Shown here one piece after another: positions 29,507 to 36,742 of a stretch of DNA of 64,000 nucleotides. The first letter of the stretch is position 1. Each line of letters begins with the position of its first letter. The notes under the pieces were generated by a model, which did no database searches, had not been told where the DNA came from, and was given only the letters and a program-made list of their open reading frames with translations. Source of the stretch: Oscillospiraceae bacterium. GTDB lineage: Bacteria; Bacillota; Clostridia; Oscillospirales; Oscillospiraceae. The position numbers and the translations under genes were made by a program. The stretch covers positions 1 to 64,000 of the forward strand of contig JAFSRZ010000039.1 of the NCBI GenBank assembly GCA_017445875.1, read 5' to 3'.

Positions 29507-30206
29507 TGCAGAACTCCCGCACACATCGCCGGTACGCCTCCACGGGATTTCGGGCTTGTGTCACGGGACGCCCCACGACGATACAGTCACAACCCGCTTG
29601 CGCGGCCTTTTCCGGCGTCATGACACGCTTTTGGTCGCCGATATCGCCGTCCGCGAAACGAATACCGGGAGTAACTGTCAAGAACGTGTCGCCACAGCGC
29701 CGCTTCACGGCGGCGGCCTCCAGCGGCGAACATACTACCCCGTCGAGACCGTGCGCCGCCGCGTTTTCCGCGTAACACAATACGGTTTCCTGCATGGGCG
29801 TGTCAATCAACAGTTCCTCTTTTAACGTTTTGGCGTCGGTGCTGGTCAACTGCGTGACAGCTATCAGCAGAGGCCGGGAACCGTCCGGGCGCGTGAGACC
29901 CTCCAAAGCGGCCTCCATCATCGCCGAACCCCCCGACGCGTGCAGGTTCACCATGTCCACGTCCAGCCGCGACAATACCGACATTGTACGCTTAACCGTA
30001 TTCGGAATGTCGTGCAGTTTCAGGTCAAGGAAAATCGGGTGTCCACGCCGCCGGATTTCGCGTACCATCGACGCCCCCTCCGCGTAGTACAACTCCATGC
30101 CGATTTTCACAAACGGCTTTTCGCCGTCCGGGAAACAGTCCAGAAAATCGAAAGTTGTCTGACAGTCGGGAAAGTCCAGCGCTACAATGACCTCTTTTTT
30201 GTTCAC
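29499..30206 (-). CDS. pyrF: Orotidine 5'-phosphate decarboxylase
   Basis: PyrF forms UMP from OMP. The 235-aa enzyme has the catalytic block FLDLKLHDIPNTV (D61, K63, D66) with D11 in VALDFPD, and TPGIRF with the phosphate-binding VVGRPVTQA at the end. It follows pyrD by 12 bp. Confidence 0.96.
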   Translation of the reverse strand: MNKKEVIVALDFPDCQTTFDFLDCFPDGEKPFVKIGMELYYAEGASMVREIRRRGHPIFLDLKLHDIPNTVKRTMSVLSRLDVDMVNLHASGGSAMMEAALEGLTRPDGSRPLLIAVTQLTSTDAKTLKEELLIDTPMQETVLCYAENAAAHGLDGVVCSPLEAAAVKRRCGDTFLTVTPGIRFADGDIGDQKRVMTPEKAAQAGCDCIVVGRPVTQARNPVEAYRRCVREFCNG

Positions 30207-30218
30207 GTCTCCGCCTCC

Positions 30219-31139
30219 TTAGTTATGCGCGGCTCCGGTCAGTTCCGCGACGTTCGCCACGCCCAAGCGCCTGCACACATCCGGCAACGCCTCGACGACC
30301 TCTTTGCACAGGTACGGGTTTCGTAGATTTGCCGCGCCGATTTCCACCGCCGACGCCCCCGCTAACATCATCTCGGCGACATCCTCCGCCGACGATACCC
30401 CACCACAGCCGATTATCGGCAGTCGGACAGCCTCGTAAACGTCCCAGACCATCCGAAGCGCCACCGGGAACACCGCGCCCCCCGACAGTCCGCCCGTACG
30501 GTTTGCCAGTACCGGGCGGCGCGTCTTGAGGTCAATACGCATGCCCAACAGCGTATTTATCAGGCACAGCCCGTCCGCGCCCGCGTCGGCGCATGCGCGG
30601 GCAATCTCCGTAATGTCGGACACATTCGGCGTCAGCTTCATAAATATGGGCTTGCGCGTGACACCCCGTACGGCTTTCGTGACCCCGGCGGCGGCTTTGG
30701 GGTCTGTGCCGAAGTTCCGCCCGCCCGCGTGTACGTTCGGACAGGAAATGTTAATTTCCAGTATGCGGCACTGTTCCACGTCCTCCAACTTGCGGCAGTT
30801 CTCGGCGTACTCCTCCACGCTGAACCCGCCCACGTTGGCAATGACAACGCCTTGGAATATCCGCGCAATGTTCGGGACTTCCTCCCGGATTACGGCGTCA
30901 ATGCCGGGATTCTGTAACCCGATAGCGTTGAGCATGCCGCCGGGAGTCTCGGCGATACGCGGCGGCGGATTGCCGTCACGCGGTTGCGCGGTTGTACCCT
31001 TCCACGCGAACGCGCCTAATATGTTCAGGTCGTAGAGCGCGGCGAACTCGCGCCCGTATCCGAACGTGCCGGACGCCGGAATCACCGGATTTTTGAGCGT
31101 CACACCCGCCAGCGTCACCGACAAATTCACGTCTCCCAT
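30219..31139 (-). CDS. pyrD: Dihydroorotate dehydrogenase, class 1B catalytic subunit
   Basis: PyrDB oxidises dihydroorotate with FMN and passes electrons through PyrK to NAD. The 306-aa protein shows NPVIPASGTFGYG, the substrate and active-site block NISCPNVHAGG with catalytic Cys133, and C-terminal FMN-phosphate motifs IIGCGGVSSAEDV and ASAVEIGAAN. Cys in place of Ser is the class 1 mark. I chose ATG 31139 after GGGAGGA; it overlaps pyrK by 13 bp. Confidence 0.96.
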   Translation of the reverse strand: MGDVNLSVTLAGVTLKNPVIPASGTFGYGREFAALYDLNILGAFAWKGTTAQPRDGNPPPRIAETPGGMLNAIGLQNPGIDAVIREEVPNIARIFQGVVIANVGGFSVEEYAENCRKLEDVEQCRILEINISCPNVHAGGRNFGTDPKAAAGVTKAVRGVTRKPIFMKLTPNVSDITEIARACADAGADGLCLINTLLGMRIDLKTRRPVLANRTGGLSGGAVFPVALRMVWDVYEAVRLPIIGCGGVSSAEDVAEMMLAGASAVEIGAANLRNPYLCKEVVEALPDVCRRLGVANVAELTGAAHN

Positions 31140-31861
31140 ACGATTTCCTCCCGCGTGAAAATGGGTCCCTCCTTGCAGACACGTTTCCAGCCGCCCCGGA
31201 ACGGCATGGAACACCCCATACACGCCCCGAAGCCGCAACCCATACGCGCCTCAAAACTGTACTGTCCCCCGGTCAAATGCGGCAAATTGTACACAGCGCG
31301 CAACATCGGCAACGGCCCGCAACAGTACACGTAACGCCGGGACGCCTGTTGCCGCAGAATATCCGTGACAAGTCCGTTATCGTCCTCCGTGGCGACAAGC
31401 ACCGTGTCGCAGACGGCGCGGAACTCGTCCAGATAGAATATGTCGGCGCGGTTGCGGAAGCCCAGCGCCGCGACAGGCGTCACACCTTGACGCCGTAACG
31501 CTTTCGCCAGTCCGAACAGCGGCGCGACACCGATTCCGCCGCCCGCTAAGATGACGCTTTCCGGGTCAACGCCCGACAGCGTAAAGCCGTTGCCCAGTCC
31601 GGTTAGAATGTCGAACACGGTACCCGGCACGGCGTCGGCAAGTTCCCGCGTCCCCGCGCCCACAACGCGCAGTAAGAGCGTCAGACTTTCGTTGTCCCAG
31701 TCGCAGACCGACACCGGACGCCGGAGAAAGTGTCCGGGCAGGGCAATATTCACGAACTGTCCGGGCGCGGTTATGGCGGACGTGTCGCCGGAAAGCGTCA
31801 ACTCCACGGTGTCGGCGGTCAGACGCCGGACGCGTTGGAGCGTAAAGGCGGACTGTTTCAC
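31127..31861 (-). CDS. pyrK: Dihydroorotate dehydrogenase electron-transfer subunit
   Basis: PyrK carries FAD and a [2Fe-2S] cluster for class 1B PyrD. The 244-aa protein has the FAD motif RRPVSVCDW, the NAD-binding ILAGGGIGVAPLF and the cluster motif CGFGACMGCS with a final Cys about 12 residues later. I chose GTG 31861 after GGGAGGGG; it overlaps the pyrC stop by 4 bp. Confidence 0.95.
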   Translation of the reverse strand: MKQSAFTLQRVRRLTADTVELTLSGDTSAITAPGQFVNIALPGHFLRRPVSVCDWDNESLTLLLRVVGAGTRELADAVPGTVFDILTGLGNGFTLSGVDPESVILAGGGIGVAPLFGLAKALRRQGVTPVAALGFRNRADIFYLDEFRAVCDTVLVATEDDNGLVTDILRQQASRRYVYCCGPLPMLRAVYNLPHLTGGQYSFEARMGCGFGACMGCSMPFRGGWKRVCKEGPIFTREEIVWET

Positions 31862-33138
31862 GAAATCCCCTCCCGGTACGGCAGATTGTGGTACACGATT
31901 TTCCCGCCGCAAACGGTCATGGCGACAGCCGCCGACACGCCCCAGCCGTCAAACGGCGTGGCGCGTCCCAGTGAGTGGAAGCGCGTACTGTTGACGGTGT
32001 GCGGGCGGTTCAAGTCCAGAATCGTGAAATCCGCCGCCTCCCCCGGCGACAGCGTACACGCCGCAAAGCCGAATATCTCCCGCGGACGCACACATAAAGC
32101 GCGTAGCAACGTTTCCAGCGGCACAAGTCCCGTCTCGACAAGGTTCGTGTAGAGTACCGGGAACGCGGTTTCCAGTCCCACGACGCCGTTGAGACTTCCC
32201 CGCAGTCCCCGCGACTTCTCCCCGGCACTGTGCGGCGCGTGGTCGGTTGCGATACAGTCTATGGTACCGTCCAAAAGTCCCGCTAACAGTGCGTCGCGGT
32301 CGTCGGCGCTTCGGATAGGCGGATTCATCTTGAAGCGTCCGTCGTCGGAAAGTTCCTCGTCCGTCAGCGCTAAATAGTGCGGCGCGGTCTCGCAACTGAC
32401 CGGAAGCCCGTCCCGCTTGGCGTCACGAATCAGCGCGACACTCTCCTTTGTCGACACGTGACAGACATGGTACTGACAGCCGGTTTCCCGGACAAGTTCC
32501 AAATCGCGTTCGACCTGCCGCCACTCGCTTTCGGACGCGTTGCCCGGAAAGCCGTTGCGCCGCGCAAACGCGCCGTCATGGATTGCCCAATCTTTGCGCA
32601 ACAGCGATTCGTCCTCACAGTGCGCGACAATCGGCTTTTCGACGCCTTTCGCGTGTTCCATGGCCTCCCGCATGACCTCCCGCGACTGTACGCCTTTTCC
32701 ATCGTCGGAGAACCCCGCCACGTACGGCGCAAGCGCCGCGAAGTCGGACAGTTCCGCGCCCTGTTCCCCACGCGTGATTGACCCGTAAGGCCAAACACGG
32801 ATAATCGCGTCACGCTGTATCAAGTCCAGTTCGGCTTGCAGATGTTCCGGCGTGTCCGGTACGGGGTTCAGGTTCGGCATGGCGCAGACAGTCGTATAGC
32901 CTCCGGCGGCGGCGGCGAACGTGCCGGAATAGATTGTTTCCTTGTACGCGAAACCCGGCTGACGGAAATGTACATGGACATCCGTAAAGCCCGGCACAAT
33001 CACACAGCCCGGCACCCGTATCACCGACGCGCCGTTTGTACCCGCCGGACACGGTACAATGTTCGCGCCGCTGACGGCAAGCGGTTCTTCCCGGAACTGT
33101 CCGCCACGCCAGACGGTTCCGCCCGTAAACAGAAGCAT
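31858..33138 (-). CDS. pyrC: Dihydroorotase
   Basis: PyrC closes carbamoyl aspartate to dihydroorotate. The 426-aa protein is the type I (PyrC/AllB-like) amidohydrolase: metal motif FTDVHVHFRQPG, AHCEDESL, HVCHVSTKES, HYLALTDEEL and CIATDHAPH. ATG 33138 (MLLFTGGTV) follows GGGAGGGAA. It is the first gene of the operon. Confidence 0.95.
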   Translation of the reverse strand: MLLFTGGTVWRGGQFREEPLAVSGANIVPCPAGTNGASVIRVPGCVIVPGFTDVHVHFRQPGFAYKETIYSGTFAAAAGGYTTVCAMPNLNPVPDTPEHLQAELDLIQRDAIIRVWPYGSITRGEQGAELSDFAALAPYVAGFSDDGKGVQSREVMREAMEHAKGVEKPIVAHCEDESLLRKDWAIHDGAFARRNGFPGNASESEWRQVERDLELVRETGCQYHVCHVSTKESVALIRDAKRDGLPVSCETAPHYLALTDEELSDDGRFKMNPPIRSADDRDALLAGLLDGTIDCIATDHAPHSAGEKSRGLRGSLNGVVGLETAFPVLYTNLVETGLVPLETLLRALCVRPREIFGFAACTLSPGEAADFTILDLNRPHTVNSTRFHSLGRATPFDGWGVSAAVAMTVCGGKIVYHNLPYREGIS

Positions 33139-33169
33139 AATAAAAATTCCCTCCCGTCCGTTTTTGCCT

Positions 33170-33198
33170 ATCTTACCACAGCGTGTCCCGATACGCAA
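33170..33198 (-). promoter_or_regulatory. Candidate promoter of the pyr operon
   Basis: On the minus strand, TTGCGT (33198-33193), 17 bp, TAAGAT (33175-33170), 31 bp before pyrC. The leader would be only about 25 nt, too short for a PyrR-type attenuator, and I see no terminator hairpin there. Confidence 0.4.
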
Positions 33199-33360
33199 GC
33201 GCGAAAAGCCCTCCCCCGGTATCGCACAGGCGTTACGCCGTACAAAACCGCCCCACCCGGCGCGGGACTGCCGACAGAGAAACCGCAACATTTTCTCTAA
33301 CGCTCAGGTGGAAAAATTTGACCGGATTATTTTTGCATTTCCGTCAAATTTCCTCTTGCA

Positions 33361-33389
33361 TTCCGGTTCGGAGTGTGGTATAGTAAGGA
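33361..33389 (+). promoter_or_regulatory. Promoter for tRNA-Gly
   Basis: TTGCAT (about 33356-33361) and TATAGT (about 33379-33384) with 17-bp spacing lie about 10 bp before the tRNA. Confidence 0.55.
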
Positions 33390-33393
33390 CAGT

Positions 33394-33467
33394 GCAGGGT
33401 TCGTATATCGGTATTACACCAGCTTCCCAAGCTGGTCAGGCGGGTTCGACTCCCGTACCCTGCTCCA
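33394..33467 (+). tRNA. tRNA-Gly (anticodon CCC)
   Basis: Acceptor GCAGGGT/ACCCTGC, anticodon stem CCAGC/GCTGG with loop TTCCCAA (anticodon CCC, codon GGG), T arm GCGGG-TTCGACT-CCCGT, and an encoded CCA end after discriminator T. Confidence 0.96.
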
Positions 33468-33474
33468 TGACGCA

Positions 33475-33513
33475 ACGCCGGACAGTTTCAAACTGTCCGG
33501 CGTTGTTCTGTCT
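33475..33513 (+). terminator. Terminator after tRNA-Gly
   Basis: The stem CGCCGGACAGTTT-CA-AACTGTCCGGCG is followed by TTGTTCTGTCTT, between the tRNA and a convergent small gene. Confidence 0.75.
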
Positions 33514-33526
33514 TCGCCCGTGTCGG

Positions 33527-33691
33527 TTACTTGATTACCAGATTCTCCACGACAATGCCCAAAGCCTCAAGTTGCGCTTTGGTTTCGCAAATCTGGTTTT
33601 CAATTTCCGTGTCCTTGTCCTGCGCGGCCTTAATGCGCAACAAGTCCATATACCGGGAAATTACGCTGATGGCCTGTTCCTTGTCGGTCAT
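33527..33691 (-). CDS. Small helical protein of unknown function
   Basis: This 54-aa, charged, probably all-helical protein (MTDKEQAISVISRYMDLL ... ALGIVVENLVIK) has heptad-like spacing suggesting a short coiled coil. No family was recognised. I chose ATG 33691 after AAAGGGG; an upstream ATG at 33769 would add 26 low-confidence residues. It shares direction with the Mrr-like gene but is not clearly in its operon. Confidence 0.55.
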   Translation of the reverse strand: MTDKEQAISVISRYMDLLRIKAAQDKDTEIENQICETKAQLEALGIVVENLVIK

Positions 33692-33842
33692 ACCGATGTC
33701 CCCTTTCCCGTCTTTTCCCGCTGACATTGCCATGTTGCCACCCTCGGACACTATCATATCACATTTCACAGCAATATAACATGTTAAAATCCAACAAGGT
33801 TACACGCCGTATTTTTGCATGTTGCACATTTTTCGATGGGGC

Positions 33843-34907
33843 TTATTTCGCGGGCATGTAGACCATGCGGAGCGGAATCATGGCGCGGTAACGTTCGTCC
33901 AAGCCGCAGTAATATTTGAGCGTCAGCGCGGCGAGTTCGGCACCGTCGACGGCGCGGAGATACGGCGTACGCTTCAGGCTCTGCCGTACGCGTTCCGTGA
34001 AGTCGCCCGACGTGATGACAAGACCGTAATCGCCGGGTTCGAGGGCGTTCTGTAAACGTGTAATGTCGGCTTCCCGGACTTCCCCGGCGCGGAGTTGCAC
34101 GAAAAGCGGCGGGGAAAGTTCGTCGTGCGTGGCGGTCAACTCAAACTCGTTGAGGCCGCTGTCGGGCGGCAACGAGATGGTGTAGCCCATGGCGCGGAGC
34201 AGTCCGGCGGCGAACTGCCGGAAGTTCTCCCGCGTCAGATAGCGCCGTAAGGCGTTCAGGACAAAGGCGGCGGTCTCGGTGCCGGTATAGTCGGCGGCGC
34301 GGAGTACGCAAGTCCGGCCGCCGGGCGCGGTGGTGACGGCGGACGCGGGGAGTGTACTTGTGGCGGCGGACGCGGCAACCGTCGCGGAGGCGGGTACTGT
34401 GTCGGCGACGGATACGGCGGGGCGCGTGGGGCGTTCGGGTTCGAGCCACGCCACGCCCAGCGGCGACAAAAACTCTCCCGCGAAGCGTTTGACGGCGAAC
34501 AGCCGCACCGGGGAACAGGTCATTTCCCGCATGGCGTCGCGTGAAAATTCGGACTGCGGAACATGCTTCAACCAGTTGACGGGGCGGGTATGGGCGTTAT
34601 CGCGGAAAGCGTACGCGCCGCTGACCGTGCCAAGACTGACCGTTTCGCCGTGGAGACAGGCCACGTAATCGCCGGGTTCGACCTCGTACACCAGCCGGTA
34701 CAACGCCCCCGCCACGGCGGTTTTATTGGCGGCGTTGGCGTCGGGGTAGGCGGTATCGAATTTCTTGCGGAACGCGTCGCGGTCGGGTTCCAGCGCGTTC
34801 AAGTCTCCCATTTCAGGCCAGTCAAAGGCAATGTTCCCCTGTTCGGTGGAGAATGTGTCCCCAAGACTGTGAACCGCCCAAAGTTTGTTGGTTTTACTGG
34901 TATCCAT
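33843..34907 (-). CDS. Mrr-like restriction endonuclease fold protein, degenerate
   Basis: The 354-aa protein has three parts. An N-terminal 150 residues (LWAVHSLGD, VEPGDYVACLHGE, TVSGAYAFRD) resemble the modified-base-reading PUA/EVE-type domain seen in restriction enzymes. Next comes an Ala/Thr/Pro-rich linker. The C-terminal Mrr_cat-like domain has LLRAMGYTISLPPDSG, LFVQLRAGEVREADITRLQNAL and VITSGDFTERVRQSL. In active Mrr proteins the core is D...QxK; here the acidic position is within NEFELT and the lysine is arginine (VQLR), so catalysis may be lost. It has its own promoter about 250 bp upstream, across repeat copy G. Confidence 0.7.
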   Translation of the reverse strand: MDTSKTNKLWAVHSLGDTFSTEQGNIAFDWPEMGDLNALEPDRDAFRKKFDTAYPDANAANKTAVAGALYRLVYEVEPGDYVACLHGETVSLGTVSGAYAFRDNAHTRPVNWLKHVPQSEFSRDAMREMTCSPVRLFAVKRFAGEFLSPLGVAWLEPERPTRPAVSVADTVPASATVAASAATSTLPASAVTTAPGGRTCVLRAADYTGTETAAFVLNALRRYLTRENFRQFAAGLLRAMGYTISLPPDSGLNEFELTATHDELSPPLFVQLRAGEVREADITRLQNALEPGDYGLVITSGDFTERVRQSLKRTPYLRAVDGAELAALTLKYYCGLDERYRAMIPLRMVYMPAK

Positions 34908-34984
34908 GAAGTGTCACACCCTTTCCGTAATTCGGTTTCTCCGTGATGATTCCTGTGTGTGACGGACGCCGGAGGCCGTGTCCG

Positions 34985-35137
34985 CTTGCCCTCCCCCGCT
35001 GAGGGAGAGTGGCGCGTCAGCGCCGGGTGGGGGGAATGTTCCCCCGCTGTCGCCTTGCGGCGACAAAACACGTGGCGGGAATGTTCCCCCCTCTGTCGCC
35101 TTGTGGCGACATCTCCCCCCAAAGGGGGGCGACAAGG
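34985..35137. repeat. Palindromic repeat array, copy G (beta-partial alpha-alpha)
   Basis: Beta (about 34985-35031), a half alpha (about 35043-35068) and a full alpha (about 35090-35137) occur in one run. The array lies in the 5' leader of the Mrr-like gene. The remaining bases of the 34908-35291 gap hold that gene's promoter and the terminator of the P-loop gene. Confidence 0.85.
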
Positions 35138-35159
35138 ACGCGGCCTCTGCGATTGTGGT

Positions 35160-35188
35160 ATTGTATGGGCGAGTGTCGGCTTTGTCAA
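35160..35188 (-). promoter_or_regulatory. Promoter for the Mrr-like gene
   Basis: On the minus strand, TTGACA (35188-35183), 17 bp, TACAAT (35165-35160). The resulting transcript would have a leader of about 250 nt containing repeat copy G. Confidence 0.65.
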
Positions 35189-35234
35189 CCGTCATATTGC
35201 ACAATTTCCAATTACATTTCCGTGACAATCAACA

Positions 35235-35276
35235 AACAAGAGGCGCAAAAGCCGGGACAAATCCGGTTTCGCGCCC
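35235..35276 (-). terminator. Terminator of the P-loop ATPase gene
   Basis: On the minus strand, GGCGCGAAACCGG / CCGGCTTTTGCGCC forms an imperfect stem followed by TCTTGTTTG. Confidence 0.6.
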
Positions 35277-35291
35277 CATGGGAAGCGGTAT

Positions 35292-35702
35292 TTACAGGTA
35301 ATGCTTCATGCCGTCGGTGGCGGTGGAGCGGTCGGCGCTGACAGTGACAGTGAACTTGATACCGTGGCGCTCGCCGAACAGGTCAAGCCAGTCAAGGAAG
35401 GCTTCCATATTGCTGTCCACGTCCAGACCCACGATTTTGCGCAGGTCGTCTATAAAGATATGGGAAATGTCATAGTTGCCGGCGTAAAGGCCGATGATGA
35501 ATCCCCGGAAGATGTCGTAATTGTGGAGGTCGTATTCCTGCGCGTCGATGAGGCGGATTTGATAGTGGATGTTAAAGGTCATGTTGCGCACGGCCTCAAT
35601 GCAGACTACGCTGCCCTCCTCATCCTTCGCGGCGTTGTTGAGCATGTCAATGAGCTGTTTGGTTTTGCCCTCGCCCTTGCCGCCCATAATCAGCCGAACC
35701 AT
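35292..35702 (-). CDS. Small P-loop ATPase-like protein
   Basis: This 136-aa protein starts MVRLIMGGKGEGKTKQLIDML, with a Walker A-type loop GGKGEGKT in the first 15 residues. A Walker B-like HIFIDDL follows at about residue 85, then VTVSADRS. Proteins of this type in Clostridia are annotated only as ATP-binding or uncharacterised. ATG 35702 has AAGGAGTG nine bases ahead. It is flanked by its own terminator and the tail of an unrelated lipoprotein, so it is a single-gene unit. Confidence 0.7.
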   Translation of the reverse strand: MVRLIMGGKGEGKTKQLIDMLNNAAKDEEGSVVCIEAVRNMTFNIHYQIRLIDAQEYDLHNYDIFRGFIIGLYAGNYDISHIFIDDLRKIVGLDVDSNMEAFLDWLDLFGERHGIKFTVTVSADRSTATDGMKHYL

Positions 35703-35782
35703 GTCAATCACTCCTTAATTTGTAAAATAGTCAAAATAAGTATACCATATCTGGAAGCAAAAAACAATAGAGAATTTCACAA

Positions 35783-35812
35783 TAAAAAGCCCTCCCGTTT
35801 CCGGGAGGGGAG
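35783..35812 (-). terminator. Terminator of the PDDT lipoprotein gene
   Basis: The stem CCCCTCCCGG-AAA-CGGGAGGG is followed by CTTTTTATTG on the minus strand. Confidence 0.8.
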
Positions 35813-35820
35813 ACTTTCTG

Positions 35821-36540
35821 TCAGGTGTTGAGGGCAATAATTGTTTCGACTGTGCCGAGGAAGTCCATTCTGTCCATGCTGGCGTCAGCGCCGAGAGAGT
35901 AGGAGTAATCGTCGACCGTCCACATGGCGAGGAACAGGGAATCCCCGTCGCCCAGACAGGTCACGTTGACGCCTTGGAGCGACTGCGCGACTTCCTGCGT
36001 GTACTGACTGTAATCGCCGCTGATATTCCAGTCACCGGGAGCCTTGCGGGCGGTCAGGGAGGCGTCGGTGTCGTTGGAGTAGATGACCTCGAACAGAGAC
36101 ATATCGTCGGCGACGCGGTAGGCGACTTTATCATAGCCGCCGATTTCCTCCGGCACGCCGAATTTGAATCCCGCCGCCGCCTCGGCCTCGGCATAGGTGG
36201 CGTAATCCGTGAACGGGTTCGCTATACCCGCGTCCGGCGCTTCGGGTCCCATCGTGGCGTCGTCGGGAGTTGTGGCGGCGGTATCGTCGGGCATTGTGGC
36301 GGTATCGTCGGGTGTCGCGGTGGTGTCGTCGGGCATTGTGGCGGTATCATCGGGTGTGGCGGCGGTGTCGTCGGGTGTCGCGGTGGTGTCGTCGGGCATT
36401 GTGGCGGTATCGTCGGGTGTGGTGGTGTCGGTTGTGGTGGTTTCGTCATTGGCGGGCGTTTCCGTGCCGCCCTGTTTGCCGCAGGCCGCGAGGCTCAATG
36501 TCAGCGCAAAGGCCAAGGCAAGCGCAAGCCATTTCTTCAT
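35821..36540 (-). CDS. Lipoprotein with PDDT repeats
   Basis: The predicted lipoprotein is 239 aa: signal peptide with lipobox LAAC (Cys20), then about 80 residues of Thr/Asp/Pro repeats (units such as TATPDD and TATMPDD) acting as a wall-spanning stalk. A globular C-terminal domain of about 130 residues follows (GVPEEIGGYDKVAYRVADD, VNVTCLGDG). The globular part resembles uncharacterised domains of clostridial lipoproteins. ATG 36540 follows AAAGGAG. Copy number of the repeats may vary between strains. Confidence 0.75.
   Translation of the reverse strand: MKKWLALALAFALTLSLAACGKQGGTETPANDETTTTDTTTPDDTATMPDDTTATPDDTAATPDDTATMPDDTTATPDDTATMPDDTAATTPDDATMGPEAPDAGIANPFTDYATYAEAEAAAGFKFGVPEEIGGYDKVAYRVADDMSLFEVIYSNDTDASLTARKAPGDWNISGDYSQYTQEVAQSLQGVNVTCLGDGDSLFLAMWTVDDYSYSLGADASMDRMDFLGTVETIIALNT
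36260..36440 (-). repeat. In-gene tandem repeat coding for PDDT units
   Basis: Degenerate 18-21 bp units based on GTCGTCGGG/TGTGGCGGTATC repeat about nine times within the lipoprotein gene. The plus strand also stays open here, which explains an antisense reading frame. Confidence 0.8.
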
Positions 36541-36677
36541 ATCGTCCAATCTCCTTTTGCTGTGATGTTCCGGGGTTTCCGCCGGACACAAGTCATTGTA
36601 CCACGCCGTGCGGGCTTTTGCTAGCGAATTACCGGAAAATCCCAGTCGACGGCGATTTTGTCTCCCGCCGAACAGGC

Positions 36678-36706
36678 TTGCAAACGCCGAAAAAGTGTGC
36701 TATACT
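36678..36706 (+). promoter_or_regulatory. Promoter for the topoisomerase B gene
   Basis: TTGCAA (36678-36683), 17 bp, TATACT (36701-36706), 37 bp before the TTG start. Confidence 0.6.
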
Positions 36707-36742
36707 GCCGCCACATGTATTCCGCGTCTGGAGGAACTCACT

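Noticed and set aside
33139..33200. PyrR-type attenuator upstream of pyrC
   Set aside because: The leader is too short and no antiterminator/terminator pair is visible.
36209..36624. Antisense open frames over the PDDT lipoprotein
   Set aside because: They arise from the low-complexity repeat; the minus-strand frame has signal peptide, lipobox and ribosome site.
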